The translations under genes were made by a program, and so were the position numbers. Below, piece by piece: positions 35,679-44,315 of a stretch of DNA of 64,000 nt. This stretch comes from Bacteroides stercorirosoris. GTDB lineage: Bacteria > Bacteroidota > Bacteroidia > Bacteroidales > Bacteroidaceae. The notes below the pieces were generated by a model. It was not told the origin of the DNA and ran no database searches. It was given only the letters and a program-made list of their open reading frames with translations. The stretch spans positions 1 through 64,000 of the forward strand of contig NZ_FQZN01000019.1 in assembly GCF_900142015.1 (NCBI RefSeq). Reading direction: 5' to 3'. Every line of letters begins with the position of its first letter. Positions within the stretch are counted from its first letter, which is position 1.

Positions 35679-36176
35679 ATGATAGAAATTACGGATGCTG
35701 CCTTGCGTAAAGCCGCAGGCGAGGGAATGGATGCTTTCATCCAAGTGTTTACCGACAAATATAAAGAAGTGATAGGTGGTGAGCTGACTGCCGACAGTAT
35801 GCCATTGCTGACAGGTGAGCAGCATACTTTGCTCGCCTATCAATTGTTTCGCGATGAAGTGATGGATGGTGGTTTCTGCCAATTGATACAGAACGGTTAC
35901 GGCGGTTACATATTTGCCAATCCGTTTGCCAAAGTGATGCGCTTGTGGGGAGCGGAAGATTTCGGGAAACTGGTATATAGAGCTAAAAAGATTTATGATG
36001 CTCATCGTGAAGACCTGGAACGTGAGCGTACAGATGATGAATTCATGGCCATGTATGAGCAATATGAGGTTTTCGATGAATTGGAAGACGAATTTTTGGA
36101 GACAGAAGAGGGGGTAACCACCTTGATAGCCGGCTATGTTGACGAACACCTGGAACAGTTTGCTAAAATCGTCTGA
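35679..36176 (+). CDS. DMP19/DUF4375 family protein
   Basis: A 165-residue acidic protein starting MIEITDAALRKAAGEGMDAF. The core QLFRDEVMDGGFCQLIQNGYGGYIF and Glu/Asp-rich C-terminus (DELEDEFLETEE) match the DMP19 family. The named Neisseria protein is a DNA mimic that blocks a repressor; whether this relative does so is unknown. No regulator is adjacent. The gene has its own -7 box and is followed by a long gene-poor gap. Confidence 0.8.
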   Translation: MIEITDAALRKAAGEGMDAFIQVFTDKYKEVIGGELTADSMPLLTGEQHTLLAYQLFRDEVMDGGFCQLIQNGYGGYIFANPFAKVMRLWGAEDFGKLVYRAKKIYDAHREDLERERTDDEFMAMYEQYEVFDELEDEFLETEEGVTTLIAGYVDEHLEQFAKIV

Positions 36177-36737
36177 TTTAACTTCCTAAGTTATGCTTTG
36201 AGGGTGGTGTATTGAAGCGTCGCATTTATGACTTGGAGTCAGCGCCTACATAGAGTTTATACACATTTCTACCTACACGCTTACACCCATGCTCTGTATC
36301 GCCCTGTTCATCGGTGATACAGCGGTGGTGTAGGTAAATGTAAGCGGGGTGTAGGTAAAGTTACCTATACCGATGCTTAAATGGTATATCTAGTTGATAT
36401 ACTTCTTGTTAATGCCGTTTTTCTCTTGATTCTCTTGTTTACGATACCCTCCTTTTTTACCTGTTTTTCTCTTCTATTATGATGTGAAATATATTGTTTT
36501 GCTGTGTTTTTCGCTATATATGGTTCTGTTTGCAGCTTGCTTGTACCGATTGAAATCAGTGTTTGGAAACGTCAATTGCCTATGTTCATTAGGTTAGTTA
36601 TCTATGTTTATTTTATTAGTAGTCAATGTTTTCTGTGCTGTTACGGCTGTGGGTAACGTGCTCCACGTCTGCGGTCCTGCTGCTTCATGAATGTGGACTT
36701 TGTGCTTCACACTTGTGGTCGAATTAAAACAACGAAC
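36177..36737. other. Gene-poor intergenic region with inverted repeats
   Basis: No convincing gene was found in these 561 bases. Near the left side are CCTACAC/GTGTAGG-type repeats (see 36271-36366); the rest is AT-rich with T-tracts (36418-36470), which may be remnants or untranslated leader or trailer sequence. Confidence 0.5.
36271..36366. repeat. Inverted and direct short repeats
   Basis: ACCTACAC (36271-36278) opposes GTGTAGGT (36328-36335), with inner TGTATC/GATACA arms (36295-36300, 36316-36321). GGTGTAGGTAAA is then repeated 21 bp on (36327-36338, 36348-36359). Composition resembles the 56449 array, but the period is 21, not 22, and there are too few copies to call an array. Confidence 0.5.
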
Positions 36738-36863
36738 ATGAATGTGAAGATAAAGCTATGTAAAAGTAAAGAAGAGGCCTATGGAAGCACATACTCATAT
36801 TATAATATGTATATGGGAACGGATAAGCTAATTGAGACTATAGTTGTTGATGAGCAGAATTAA
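36738..36863 (+). CDS. Possible small hypothetical protein (41 residues)
   Basis: A short frame encoding MNVKIKLCKSKEEAYGSTYS and 21 further residues ending VVDEQN. It resembles nothing I can name. It lacks a signal peptide and a clear promoter, and could be the remnant of a larger gene. Support is only the open frame and an AT-rich leader. Confidence 0.25.
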   Translation: MNVKIKLCKSKEEAYGSTYSYYNMYMGTDKLIETIVVDEQN

Positions 36864-36972
36864 AATAATGTTAAATAGATGGTAGGATTTGCAGTATTTG
36901 AATTAATATTTCATTTACTCTTAAAAACAATGAAAAAACGAGGAGAGTGCTATACAACTCAATTCTTTTATC

Positions 36973-36980
36973 TAAATTTG
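36973..36980 (+). promoter_or_regulatory. -7 box for the NigD-like gene
   Basis: TAAATTTG, 23 bp before the ATG at 37004, supporting that start over the one at 36947. Confidence 0.45.
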
Positions 36981-37003
36981 CAAACTCTAATATTTATAGA
37001 ACA

Positions 37004-37837
37004 ATGAAAATGGCTAAATTTAAAATCTGGATGGTTGCCCTTACCGTATTAATGGGTTTTTCTCTTACTTCATGCTTGGATTCCAGTGAATCAGAATCTC
37101 CTTATGATGGTGGAGGAATGTTTCATGTAGTGCAAAGTTATATGGGAACATCTCACTTTGAAGATCCGGCTGGAAATAAATTATACCCAACAAGTGCATC
37201 TGTCTTGGCAATGGAAACTAACTATGGATTTAAGATATCCAGCACAAAGTTAGCTTTTATTTATTATAAATTTGTAAAAGAAGAGGCTGAAACAAAATCA
37301 ACTTCTACAACCACTCCAAAATCATATGACATAGTACTAGTTTCAGCTGTGGCATGTGACGGACCGGAACCTGTTATTGCTGAAGACTTGGAAGATATGG
37401 AGAATCGTGTAACGGAAAATGCTCCTATCGTGTCACTTACTCCGACTGTAAATAATGGAATCAGCTATACAGAGTTGAAACCATTCCTGTATGACTTAAA
37501 CACATTGGTGTTGCCCATCGCATGGAGAATGGAGAATAATTCTGAAAAGATATCACAGCATAAATTTAATTTGGTTTATGTAGAGTCAGAGACAGAAGCG
37601 GGTGATGGAGATATGGTATTGTATTTACGTCACGATAGAGGCACTGACGAAAAGACGGAGGCCGGAACTTATACTCAAGATGGATATGATATTGAGGAAG
37701 CGGTAGGACTTTTCAAAGATAAAGCAGGAAACGAACCGCAGAGATTGATTATAAAGTCAAAGAATAATGAATCAGATTCTAAGATACCTGAAACGTATAC
37801 AGAGGTATCTTTAGATTATAAAGTTACTCAACAATAA
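37004..37837 (+). CDS. NigD-like lipoprotein
   Basis: A 277-residue lipoprotein ([20 protein letters not shown], then LTSC lipobox) with an N-terminal OB-like domain and a C-terminal beta domain, as in the NigD1/NigD2 family of Bacteroides. The name comes from nigerythrin-like loci; the function is not known. The next gene (Yip1-like) starts 1 bp after its stop, so the two are translationally linked. Confidence 0.75.
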
Positions 37838-37838
37838 T

Positions 37839-38414
37839 TTGGATTATAAAGCATTATTCCATATAGCAATGTTACTGATTTCCTCTCCGGCCAAGGCCTG
37901 GGAGGAAATTCGTTTGGAAGAGGATAGGCGAAAGGTGTTTACAGCTTTTGTTTATCCTATGATTGGTTTATGCGGATTGTCCGTCTTCATTGGCTCTTTG
38001 CTGGCGAAGGGATGGGGTGGTCCGGAGAGTTTTCAATATGCCATGACACAATGCTGTGCGGTGGCGGTATCCCTTTTCGGAGGATATTTCCTGGCGGCAT
38101 ATCTCATTAATGAGATGCGCGTCAGAATGTTTATGATGGACAGTGACATACCCCTGACGCAACAATTTGCAGGCTATGCACTGGCTGTGCTTTTCTTGCT
38201 TCAGATTATTATCGGTATGTTGCCGGACTTCAATATCATCGGGCTACTATTACAGTTTTATATCGTATATGTGGTGTGGGAGGGGGCTTCCGTGTTGATG
38301 GAAGTGGAAGAAAAAGACCGGTTACGGTTCACCATTATTTCTTCTATTCTGCTGATAGCCTGTCCTATGCTCATCCAGTGGATATTCAACAAGCTGACAA
38401 TGGTACTTAATTAA
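37839..38414 (+). CDS. Yip1-like integral membrane protein
   Basis: A 191-residue protein with five hydrophobic helices and the N-terminal motif LLISSPAKAWEEI typical of Bacteroidales Yip1-domain proteins. Start TTG at 37839 is chosen because MDYKALFHIAMLLISSP matches the usual start of the family; ATG at 37869 is the alternative. Function unknown. It lies 11 bp before smpB. Confidence 0.7.
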   Translation: MDYKALFHIAMLLISSPAKAWEEIRLEEDRRKVFTAFVYPMIGLCGLSVFIGSLLAKGWGGPESFQYAMTQCCAVAVSLFGGYFLAAYLINEMRVRMFMMDSDIPLTQQFAGYALAVLFLLQIIIGMLPDFNIIGLLLQFYIVYVVWEGASVLMEVEEKDRLRFTIISSILLIACPMLIQWIFNKLTMVLN

Positions 38415-38425
38415 CGTTTGAAATC

Positions 38426-38878
38426 ATGAAACAAGCTCCTATCAATATAAAGAACAAGCGTGCTACATTCGACTATGAACTGATAGACACTTATACAGCA
38501 GGCATCGTGCTCACGGGTACGGAAATAAAATCCATCCGCATGGGTAAAGCGAGCCTTGTAGACACATTCTGCTACTTTGCCAACGGTGAGTTGTGGGTGA
38601 AGAATATGCATATTGCCGAATATTTCTACGGTTCGTACAATAACCATTCGGCACGCCGGGAGCGCAAACTCTTACTTACCAAAAAAGAACTTGATAAACT
38701 GGCACGCGGTGCGAAAGACCCCGGTTTTACAATGGTTCCTGTACGTATGTTTATCAATGAAAAAGGCCTTGCCAAAGTAGTAGTGGCTCTTGCCAAAGGT
38801 AAAAAACAATATGACAAGCGTGAGGCTTTGAAAGAAAAAGACGACAAGCGTGATATGGCGCGTATGTTTAAAAGATAA
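38426..38878 (+). CDS. smpB: SsrA-binding protein SmpB
   Basis: A 150-residue protein with the SmpB beta-barrel (NKRATFDYELIDTYTAGIVLTGTEIKSIR in part) and the basic C-terminal tail (KREALKEKDDKRDMARMFKR). It carries tmRNA into stalled ribosomes for trans-translation. The tmRNA gene itself is not in the window. metH starts 5 bp after the stop. Confidence 0.95.
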   Translation: MKQAPINIKNKRATFDYELIDTYTAGIVLTGTEIKSIRMGKASLVDTFCYFANGELWVKNMHIAEYFYGSYNNHSARRERKLLLTKKELDKLARGAKDPGFTMVPVRMFINEKGLAKVVVALAKGKKQYDKREALKEKDDKRDMARMFKR

Positions 38879-38883
38879 TTTAG

Positions 38884-41634
38884 ATGAGTAAACTTGGCAG
38901 TTTGGTGCGTGAGCGCATCCTCATTTTAGACGGTGCCATGGGCACCATGATACAACAGTACAACTTAACGGAAGAAGATTTCAGGGGAGAGCGCTTTGCA
39001 GACATCCCCGGGCAGATGAAAGGAAATAATGATCTGCTTTGCCTGACCCGTCCCGATGTGATACAGGATATACACCGCAAATATCTTATGGCAGGTGCCG
39101 ATATCATCGAAACCAATACGTTTAGTTCCACCAGCGTCAGTATGGCCGATTATCATGTGCAGCAGTATGTGCGTGAGATGAACCTTGCCGCTGTGAAACT
39201 GGCACGCGAAGTGGCGGACGAATTCTCCACACCGGATAAACCGCGTTTCGTGGCCGGTTCCGTCGGACCTACCAATAAGACTTGCTCCATGAGTCCCGAT
39301 GTGAACAATCCCGCCATGCGTGCACTAACTTATGATGAACTTGCTGACGCCTATCGCGAACAGATGGAAGCCTTGCTGGAGGGCGGGGTAGACGCCCTGC
39401 TGATAGAAACTATCTTCGACACTTTGAATGCCAAAGCAGCTATCTTTGCTGCGGAAAAGGCGATGGAGGCAACAGGCATCCGGGTGCCCGTCATGCTGTC
39501 CGTTACGGTTTCCGATACGGGTGGGCGTACCCTCTCGGGACAGACATTGGAGGCGTTTCTTGCTTCTGTTCAGCATGCCGACATCTTTTCGGTGGGCTTG
39601 AACTGTTCGTTCGGTGCCCGCCAGTTGAAACCTTTCCTGGAACAGCTTGCTGCCCGTGCTTCTTATTATATCAGCGCATACCCCAATGCTGGTTTGCCCA
39701 ATAGCCTCGGCCAGTACGACCAGACCCCTGCCGACATGGCGCATGAGGTGAAAGAATATATCCACGAAGGTTTGATAAATATTATCGGTGGTTGCTGTGG
39801 TACTACCGATGCATACATTGCCGAATATCCTGCATTGATAGCCGGTGCGGCTCCTCATATTCCTGCTCCGAAGCCCGACAGTCTTTGGCTTTCCGGTCTG
39901 GAGCTACTGGAGGTGACTCCTGAAAAGAACTTTATCAATGTGGGTGAGCGCTGTAACGTTGCCGGTTCGCGTAAGTTCCTGCGGTTGATTAATGAAAAGA
40001 AATACGATGAGGCTCTCAGCATTGCCCGCCAACAGGTGGAAGACGGTGCACAGGTCATCGATGTGAATATGGACGACGGTCTGCTGGATGCGCAGGCAGA
40101 AATGACCACTTTCCTCAATCTTATCGCTTCCGAACCGGAGATAGCCCGTGTGCCCGTCATGATTGACTCTTCCAAGTGGGAGGTTATTGTTGCCGGATTA
40201 AAGTGTCTGCAAGGGAAATCCATTGTAAATTCCATCTCCTTGAAAGAGGGGGAAGAGAAATTCCTGGAACATGCCCGCACGATTAAGCAATATGGCGCAG
40301 CGACCGTAGTGATGGCTTTTGATGAAAAAGGGCAGGCAGATACTTATGAACGTAAGATTGAAGTTTGCGCCCGTGCCTATCAGCTTTTGGTTGAGAAAGT
40401 GGGTTTCAATCCTCACGATATTATTTTTGACCCTAACGTCCTTGCCGTAGCTACGGGTATGGACGAACATAATAACTATGCCGTAGACTTTATTCGGGCT
40501 ACGGGCTGGATACGTAAGAATCTGTCCGGTGCACACGTCAGCGGTGGCGTAAGCAACCTTTCATTCTCTTTCCGCGGGAACAATTATATCCGCGAAGCCA
40601 TGCATGCGGTGTTCCTTTACTATGCTATCCGCGAAGGAATGGATATGGGAATTGTCAATCCGGCCACGGCTGTGCTTTATACGGATATTCCTGCCGATGT
40701 GTTGGAACGTATCGAAGACGTGGTGCTGAACCGTCGTCCCGATGCTGCCGAGCGTTTGATAGAAACAGCCGAGCAACTGAAAGCCGCTGCCGAACAAAAG
40801 AAAGGCAATGTGTCTGATAAGCATGTCGCACCGCTTTCCTGGCGTGATGGAACGAGTGTGGAGGAGCGATTAAAGTTTGCTCTGACCAAAGGGCTTGGCG
40901 ATTACCTGGAAGAAGACCTTGCCGAAGCCTTGAAGCTCTATCCGAAAGCTGTTGATATTATTGAAGGTCCCTTGATGGCTGGTATGAACTATGTGGGAGA
41001 ATTGTTTGGTGCCGGAAAGATGTTTTTGCCGCAAGTTGTGAAAACAGCGCGTACCATGAAGAAAGCGGTGGCTATTCTTCAGCCTGTAATCGAGTCCGAA
41101 AAACAGGAAGGTTCCGCCTCTGCCGGTAAAGTATTGCTTGCCACGGTGAAAGGTGACGTACATGATATCGGTAAGAATATTGTTTCTGTGGTAATGGCTT
41201 GCAATGGGTACGAGATAATAGACCTTGGTGTGATGGTACCTACCGAGACGATTGTTCAGCGTGCCCTGGAAGAGAAGGTGGATATGATTGGACTTAGTGG
41301 TCTGATTACTCCTTCGCTGGAAGAGATGGTGCATGTGGCTATGGAACTGGAGAAAGTGGGTGCTGACATTCCGTTATTGATCGGTGGTGCCACTACTTCC
41401 CGATTGCACACGGCGTTGAAGATTGCTCCGGTTTATCATGCTCCTGTGGTTCATCTGAAAGATGCCTCTCAGAATGCAACAATTGCCGCCCGGTTGATGA
41501 ATCCGAAAGCAAAAGAAGAGTTGGCGGAAAAATTAACTTCTGAATATGAACAGTTGCGCGAAAAGAATGCAACCCAAACTCCGAAGACGGTATCTCTGGA
41601 AGAGGCACAGAAGAATAAACTGAATCTGTTTTAG
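38884..41634 (+). CDS. metH: Cobalamin-dependent methionine synthase without activation domain
   Basis: A 916-residue MetH: homocysteine/zinc barrel (about 1-325, Cys ligands in GLNCSFG and GGCCGTTD), pterin-binding barrel (about 350-610), B12 cap and Rossmann domain (about 650-885, DVHDIGKNI with the cobalt-ligand His near residue 757). The roughly 330-residue C-terminal AdoMet activation domain of E. coli MetH is missing; the protein ends cleanly in the linker (KTVSLEEAQKNKLNLF). Reactivation must come from a separate protein or differ. It transfers methyl from 5-methyl-THF to homocysteine and may share a transcript with smpB. Confidence 0.92.
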   Translation: MSKLGSLVRERILILDGAMGTMIQQYNLTEEDFRGERFADIPGQMKGNNDLLCLTRPDVIQDIHRKYLMAGADIIETNTFSSTSVSMADYHVQQYVREMNLAAVKLAREVADEFSTPDKPRFVAGSVGPTNKTCSMSPDVNNPAMRALTYDELADAYREQMEALLEGGVDALLIETIFDTLNAKAAIFAAEKAMEATGIRVPVMLSVTVSDTGGRTLSGQTLEAFLASVQHADIFSVGLNCSFGARQLKPFLEQLAARASYYISAYPNAGLPNSLGQYDQTPADMAHEVKEYIHEGLINIIGGCCGTTDAYIAEYPALIAGAAPHIPAPKPDSLWLSGLELLEVTPEKNFINVGERCNVAGSRKFLRLINEKKYDEALSIARQQVEDGAQVIDVNMDDGLLDAQAEMTTFLNLIASEPEIARVPVMIDSSKWEVIVAGLKCLQGKSIVNSISLKEGEEKFLEHARTIKQYGAATVVMAFDEKGQADTYERKIEVCARAYQLLVEKVGFNPHDIIFDPNVLAVATGMDEHNNYAVDFIRATGWIRKNLSGAHVSGGVSNLSFSFRGNNYIREAMHAVFLYYAIREGMDMGIVNPATAVLYTDIPADVLERIEDVVLNRRPDAAERLIETAEQLKAAAEQKKGNVSDKHVAPLSWRDGTSVEERLKFALTKGLGDYLEEDLAEALKLYPKAVDIIEGPLMAGMNYVGELFGAGKMFLPQVVKTARTMKKAVAILQPVIESEKQEGSASAGKVLLATVKGDVHDIGKNIVSVVMACNGYEIIDLGVMVPTETIVQRALEEKVDMIGLSGLITPSLEEMVHVAMELEKVGADIPLLIGGATTSRLHTALKIAPVYHAPVVHLKDASQNATIAARLMNPKAKEELAEKLTSEYEQLREKNATQTPKTVSLEEAQKNKLNLF

Positions 41635-41681
41635 GGAAAACATAAGTAGATGCTCATAATTAATTCGTATATCGAGTATCT

Positions 41682-41776
41682 GTCATCCTGAGCTTGTCGA
41701 AGGATCTCTTCTCCTGTTTGTATAGCGCAACTTTATGCCAAGAGAGTAGATCCTTCGACAAGCTCCCTTAGATGAC
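41682..41776. repeat. REP-like palindrome
   Basis: GAGCTTGTCGAAGGATCT (41690-41707) and its exact reverse complement (41748-41765) flank 40 bp; GTCATC/GATGAC extend the arms (41682, 41771). The core CTTGTCGAAGGATC recalls dispersed extragenic palindromes found in many bacteria. It lies between convergent metH and mltF and may end both transcripts. Confidence 0.75.
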
Positions 41777-41870
41777 GAAAAGTCCGTATAGCAAAACTAT
41801 TTGCGTGTGCTAAATTAGCATTTATATATCCAACTAATTTCAACTCCTGATTCGCATTAATATTTTATTT

Positions 41871-43262
41871 CTATTTCTTTATCTTCTTCTTATACGTCTC
41901 GTATCTCCCCATTATATCCCTTACGAAATTATACGTCTCTATTCCGCGGAAATAGCCGTTTTTGCAGACCGGGTCGGTGAAGTATTCCTCGTTGCTTTTC
42001 AGTAAGATAAAGTTTTCCACATTATCTTTCCAGACATATTTGTTCTTTCCGTATTTTTCGGCCAGAGCCATGGCGTCCTGCACATGGCCGATACCGGAAT
42101 TATAAGATGCAAGTACAAAGTTGAGCCGCTCTTCCGGAGGCACAGAAGAAAAACTTCTGGCAGTGGCATTAATATACTTTATGGCAGCTTTTACGCTTTC
42201 TTCCGGATTCTGTTCTTTTCCTTCAGGCATCCCCATGGCACGTGCGGTGGCAGGCATTAACTGCATCAGCCCTTTGGCACCCGCCCATGATACTGCTGTT
42301 GTATCAAAGTTTGATTCCGTATAAGCCAGTGAAGCAAGCAACCGCCAGTCCCAGTCTATTTCAGAGGCATATTTCTTGAACAATTCGTCAAAGTGTGAAA
42401 TCTTTCCTTCCCGAAGGGACAGGATGGGAGAGTGGGGAGTGGCTTTGCTGATTTCAAAGTACCTTTTCATGCTGGCGGTATAGGCGGGAGAAGTCATGTT
42501 TTCCTCATGCCATTTATTGGCAGCCTCTGCCAGTTCCGGACTATCCTTACGTACTGCCCAGGAAGCTCTTTGGTCGAAACTGATGGATAACTTTATGTTC
42601 AGATTGGGATAATAGGTAGTGTTGAGCCTGGCTACATCATTATCGGCAACGGTATAGGGAATTTTCCCCTGTGCTACTTGTGTGATAAGGTCTTCGGCCG
42701 AAACACTGTCATTGGTGACCTTATGAATATGGATACCCCCGCCAAGTTCCTTGTCCAGATTTACCAGACGGTCGTAATACTTCCCGGGCTTCACGTAGAT
42801 GTCTTTGCCGATCAGTTCCGTTACATCCGTCAACGGTTTGTTTTTTCCGCCTGCGCGTTGCACAATCACTTGATGCGTAATGACTTCTTCGCCACAGTAT
42901 ATCAGGCTGTCTTTCAATTCTTTTGTGATAGGCACGTTATAGGCTATGATATCCCCTTCGCCCGCCAGCAACTTGTTTATGAGTCCCTGTACGTTCTTTG
43001 CCACAATTACGCGCAACTTTACTCCCAGACTTTTGGCAAATTGTTCACTTAGTTCGTACTGGAAACCCATATCCTGCCCGCGATAGTTGAAGTAGGATGT
43101 GGAACTGTATAAAGTCAGTACAACGAGTTCGCCGCTATCTTTTATTTGCTGCAAATCCCCCACGGCTTCACTGGCCACAGAAGTGCGTTGCTTATTTCCG
43201 CACCCCGATAGCCAGCACAGACACGATAAAGCAATCAGGAAAATCTTAGCGGTTGCCCTCAT
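41871..43262 (-). CDS. mltF: Membrane-bound lytic murein transglycosylase F
   Basis: A 463-residue lipoprotein (lipobox CWLSGC, Cys21). A periplasmic solute-binding-like domain (about 42-270) is followed by an SLT goose-lysozyme-like domain (about 285-440) with the catalytic Glu in AYTESNFD and the motif GLMQLMPATA. It cuts the glycan strands of peptidoglycan, forming anhydromuramic ends. The gene lies 12 bp downstream of udk and is probably co-transcribed with it. Confidence 0.92.
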   Translation of the reverse strand: MRATAKIFLIALSCLCWLSGCGNKQRTSVASEAVGDLQQIKDSGELVVLTLYSSTSYFNYRGQDMGFQYELSEQFAKSLGVKLRVIVAKNVQGLINKLLAGEGDIIAYNVPITKELKDSLIYCGEEVITHQVIVQRAGGKNKPLTDVTELIGKDIYVKPGKYYDRLVNLDKELGGGIHIHKVTNDSVSAEDLITQVAQGKIPYTVADNDVARLNTTYYPNLNIKLSISFDQRASWAVRKDSPELAEAANKWHEENMTSPAYTASMKRYFEISKATPHSPILSLREGKISHFDELFKKYASEIDWDWRLLASLAYTESNFDTTAVSWAGAKGLMQLMPATARAMGMPEGKEQNPEESVKAAIKYINATARSFSSVPPEERLNFVLASYNSGIGHVQDAMALAEKYGKNKYVWKDNVENFILLKSNEEYFTDPVCKNGYFRGIETYNFVRDIMGRYETYKKKIKK

Positions 43263-43274
43263 TTAATTTTCAAT

Positions 43275-43880
43275 TTATAAGTGTTTCTTTATATACATAG
43301 TAAGAATGTCTATGGCCACCTGATTGTTTCCTCCTTCGGGCACAATTAAGTCGGCATATCGTTTGCACGGTTCGATGAATTGCTGATGCATCGGTTTCAG
43401 AATGCGGGTATAGCGCTCCATCACCGCTTCCGCAGTACGCCCGCGCTCCACGACATCCCGCTGTATCACGCGGATAAGGCGTTCGTCGGGGTCGGCATCC
43501 ACAAATATTTTGAGATCCATCATGCTGCGCAGTCTTTTGTCGCATAAGGCAAGGATTCCTTCGATGATAACCACTTCCCGAGGTTCGATGTGAATGGTTT
43601 CCGGCTGGCGTGTACACGTCAGATACGAATAGGTGGGCTGCTCAATACTTTTTCCTTCGCGCAGCATGGCTACGTGCCGGGACAAGAGACTCCACTCGAA
43701 AGCATCCGGGTGGTCGAAGTTGATGTTCTGTCGTTCTTCCACAGGCACGTGGCTGCTGTCCTTGTAGTAAGAGTCCTGAGGCAACAATACCACTTCGCCT
43801 GCCGGCAGGCTTTCGATAATTTTACGTACGACGGTGGTCTTTCCTGAACCTGTTCCGCCTGCAATTCCTATTATTAACAT
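43275..43880 (-). CDS. udk: Uridine kinase
   Basis: A 201-residue P-loop kinase with Walker A GIAGGTGSGKTT at the N-terminus and typical motifs QDSYYKD and NFDHPDAF. It phosphorylates uridine and cytidine in pyrimidine salvage. Length is typical. First gene of a two-gene unit with mltF. Confidence 0.93.
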   Translation of the reverse strand: MLIIGIAGGTGSGKTTVVRKIIESLPAGEVVLLPQDSYYKDSSHVPVEERQNINFDHPDAFEWSLLSRHVAMLREGKSIEQPTYSYLTCTRQPETIHIEPREVVIIEGILALCDKRLRSMMDLKIFVDADPDERLIRVIQRDVVERGRTAEAVMERYTRILKPMHQQFIEPCKRYADLIVPEGGNNQVAIDILTMYIKKHL

Positions 43881-43911
43881 CCGTTTAAGTGTATATTTAA
43901 AACAAAACGAG

Positions 43912-43919
43912 TACTTTTG
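43912..43919 (+). promoter_or_regulatory. -7 box for the Dabb gene
   Basis: TACTTTTG, 61 bp before the start codon; no clear -33 element. Confidence 0.4.
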
Positions 43920-43980
43920 CGGTTATATTTAATCGCTTCAGTTGACAAATATATAGATAAATCATTAAAATAACAAAGTT

Positions 43981-44289
43981 ATGGTCAAACACATTGTATT
44001 ATTTAAACTAAAAGACGAAGCACCGGCTGACAAAAAGCTGGCAGCTATGAAAGATTTTAAAAACGCTATCGAGGCTCTTCCTGCCAAAATATCCGTTATC
44101 CGCAAAATAGAAGTGGGACTGAATATGAATCCGGCCGAAACCTGGAGTATTGCGCTCTACAGTGAGTTTGATACATTGGACGATGTGAAGTTCTATGCCA
44201 CTCACCCCGATCATGTGGCTGCCGGTAAGCTGATTGCTGAAGTAAAGGAAAGCCGTGCATGTGTGGACTATGAGACAATTGATAATTGA
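43981..44289 (+). CDS. Dabb (stress-responsive alpha/beta barrel) protein
   Basis: A 102-residue ferredoxin-like alpha/beta barrel protein (MVKHIVLFKLKDEAPADKKL, then PAKISVIRKIEVGLNM and FYATHPDHVAA). Members form dimers and may act in stress response or as small enzymes; the role here is unknown. It lies directly before the DsbD-like gene. Confidence 0.88.
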   Translation: MVKHIVLFKLKDEAPADKKLAAMKDFKNAIEALPAKISVIRKIEVGLNMNPAETWSIALYSEFDTLDDVKFYATHPDHVAAGKLIAEVKESRACVDYETIDN

Positions 44290-44315
44290 CAATTCATGAA
44301 TTAATCATTGATTAT

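Noticed and set aside
36271..36366. Third member of the 22-bp array family
   Set aside because: Only two direct copies, with a 21-bp rather than 22-bp step; kept as ordinary short repeats.
41635..41870. Continuation of metH (activation domain) after the stop
   Set aside because: The sequence is a REP-like palindrome plus AT-rich DNA with stops in all frames; no activation domain coding was seen.
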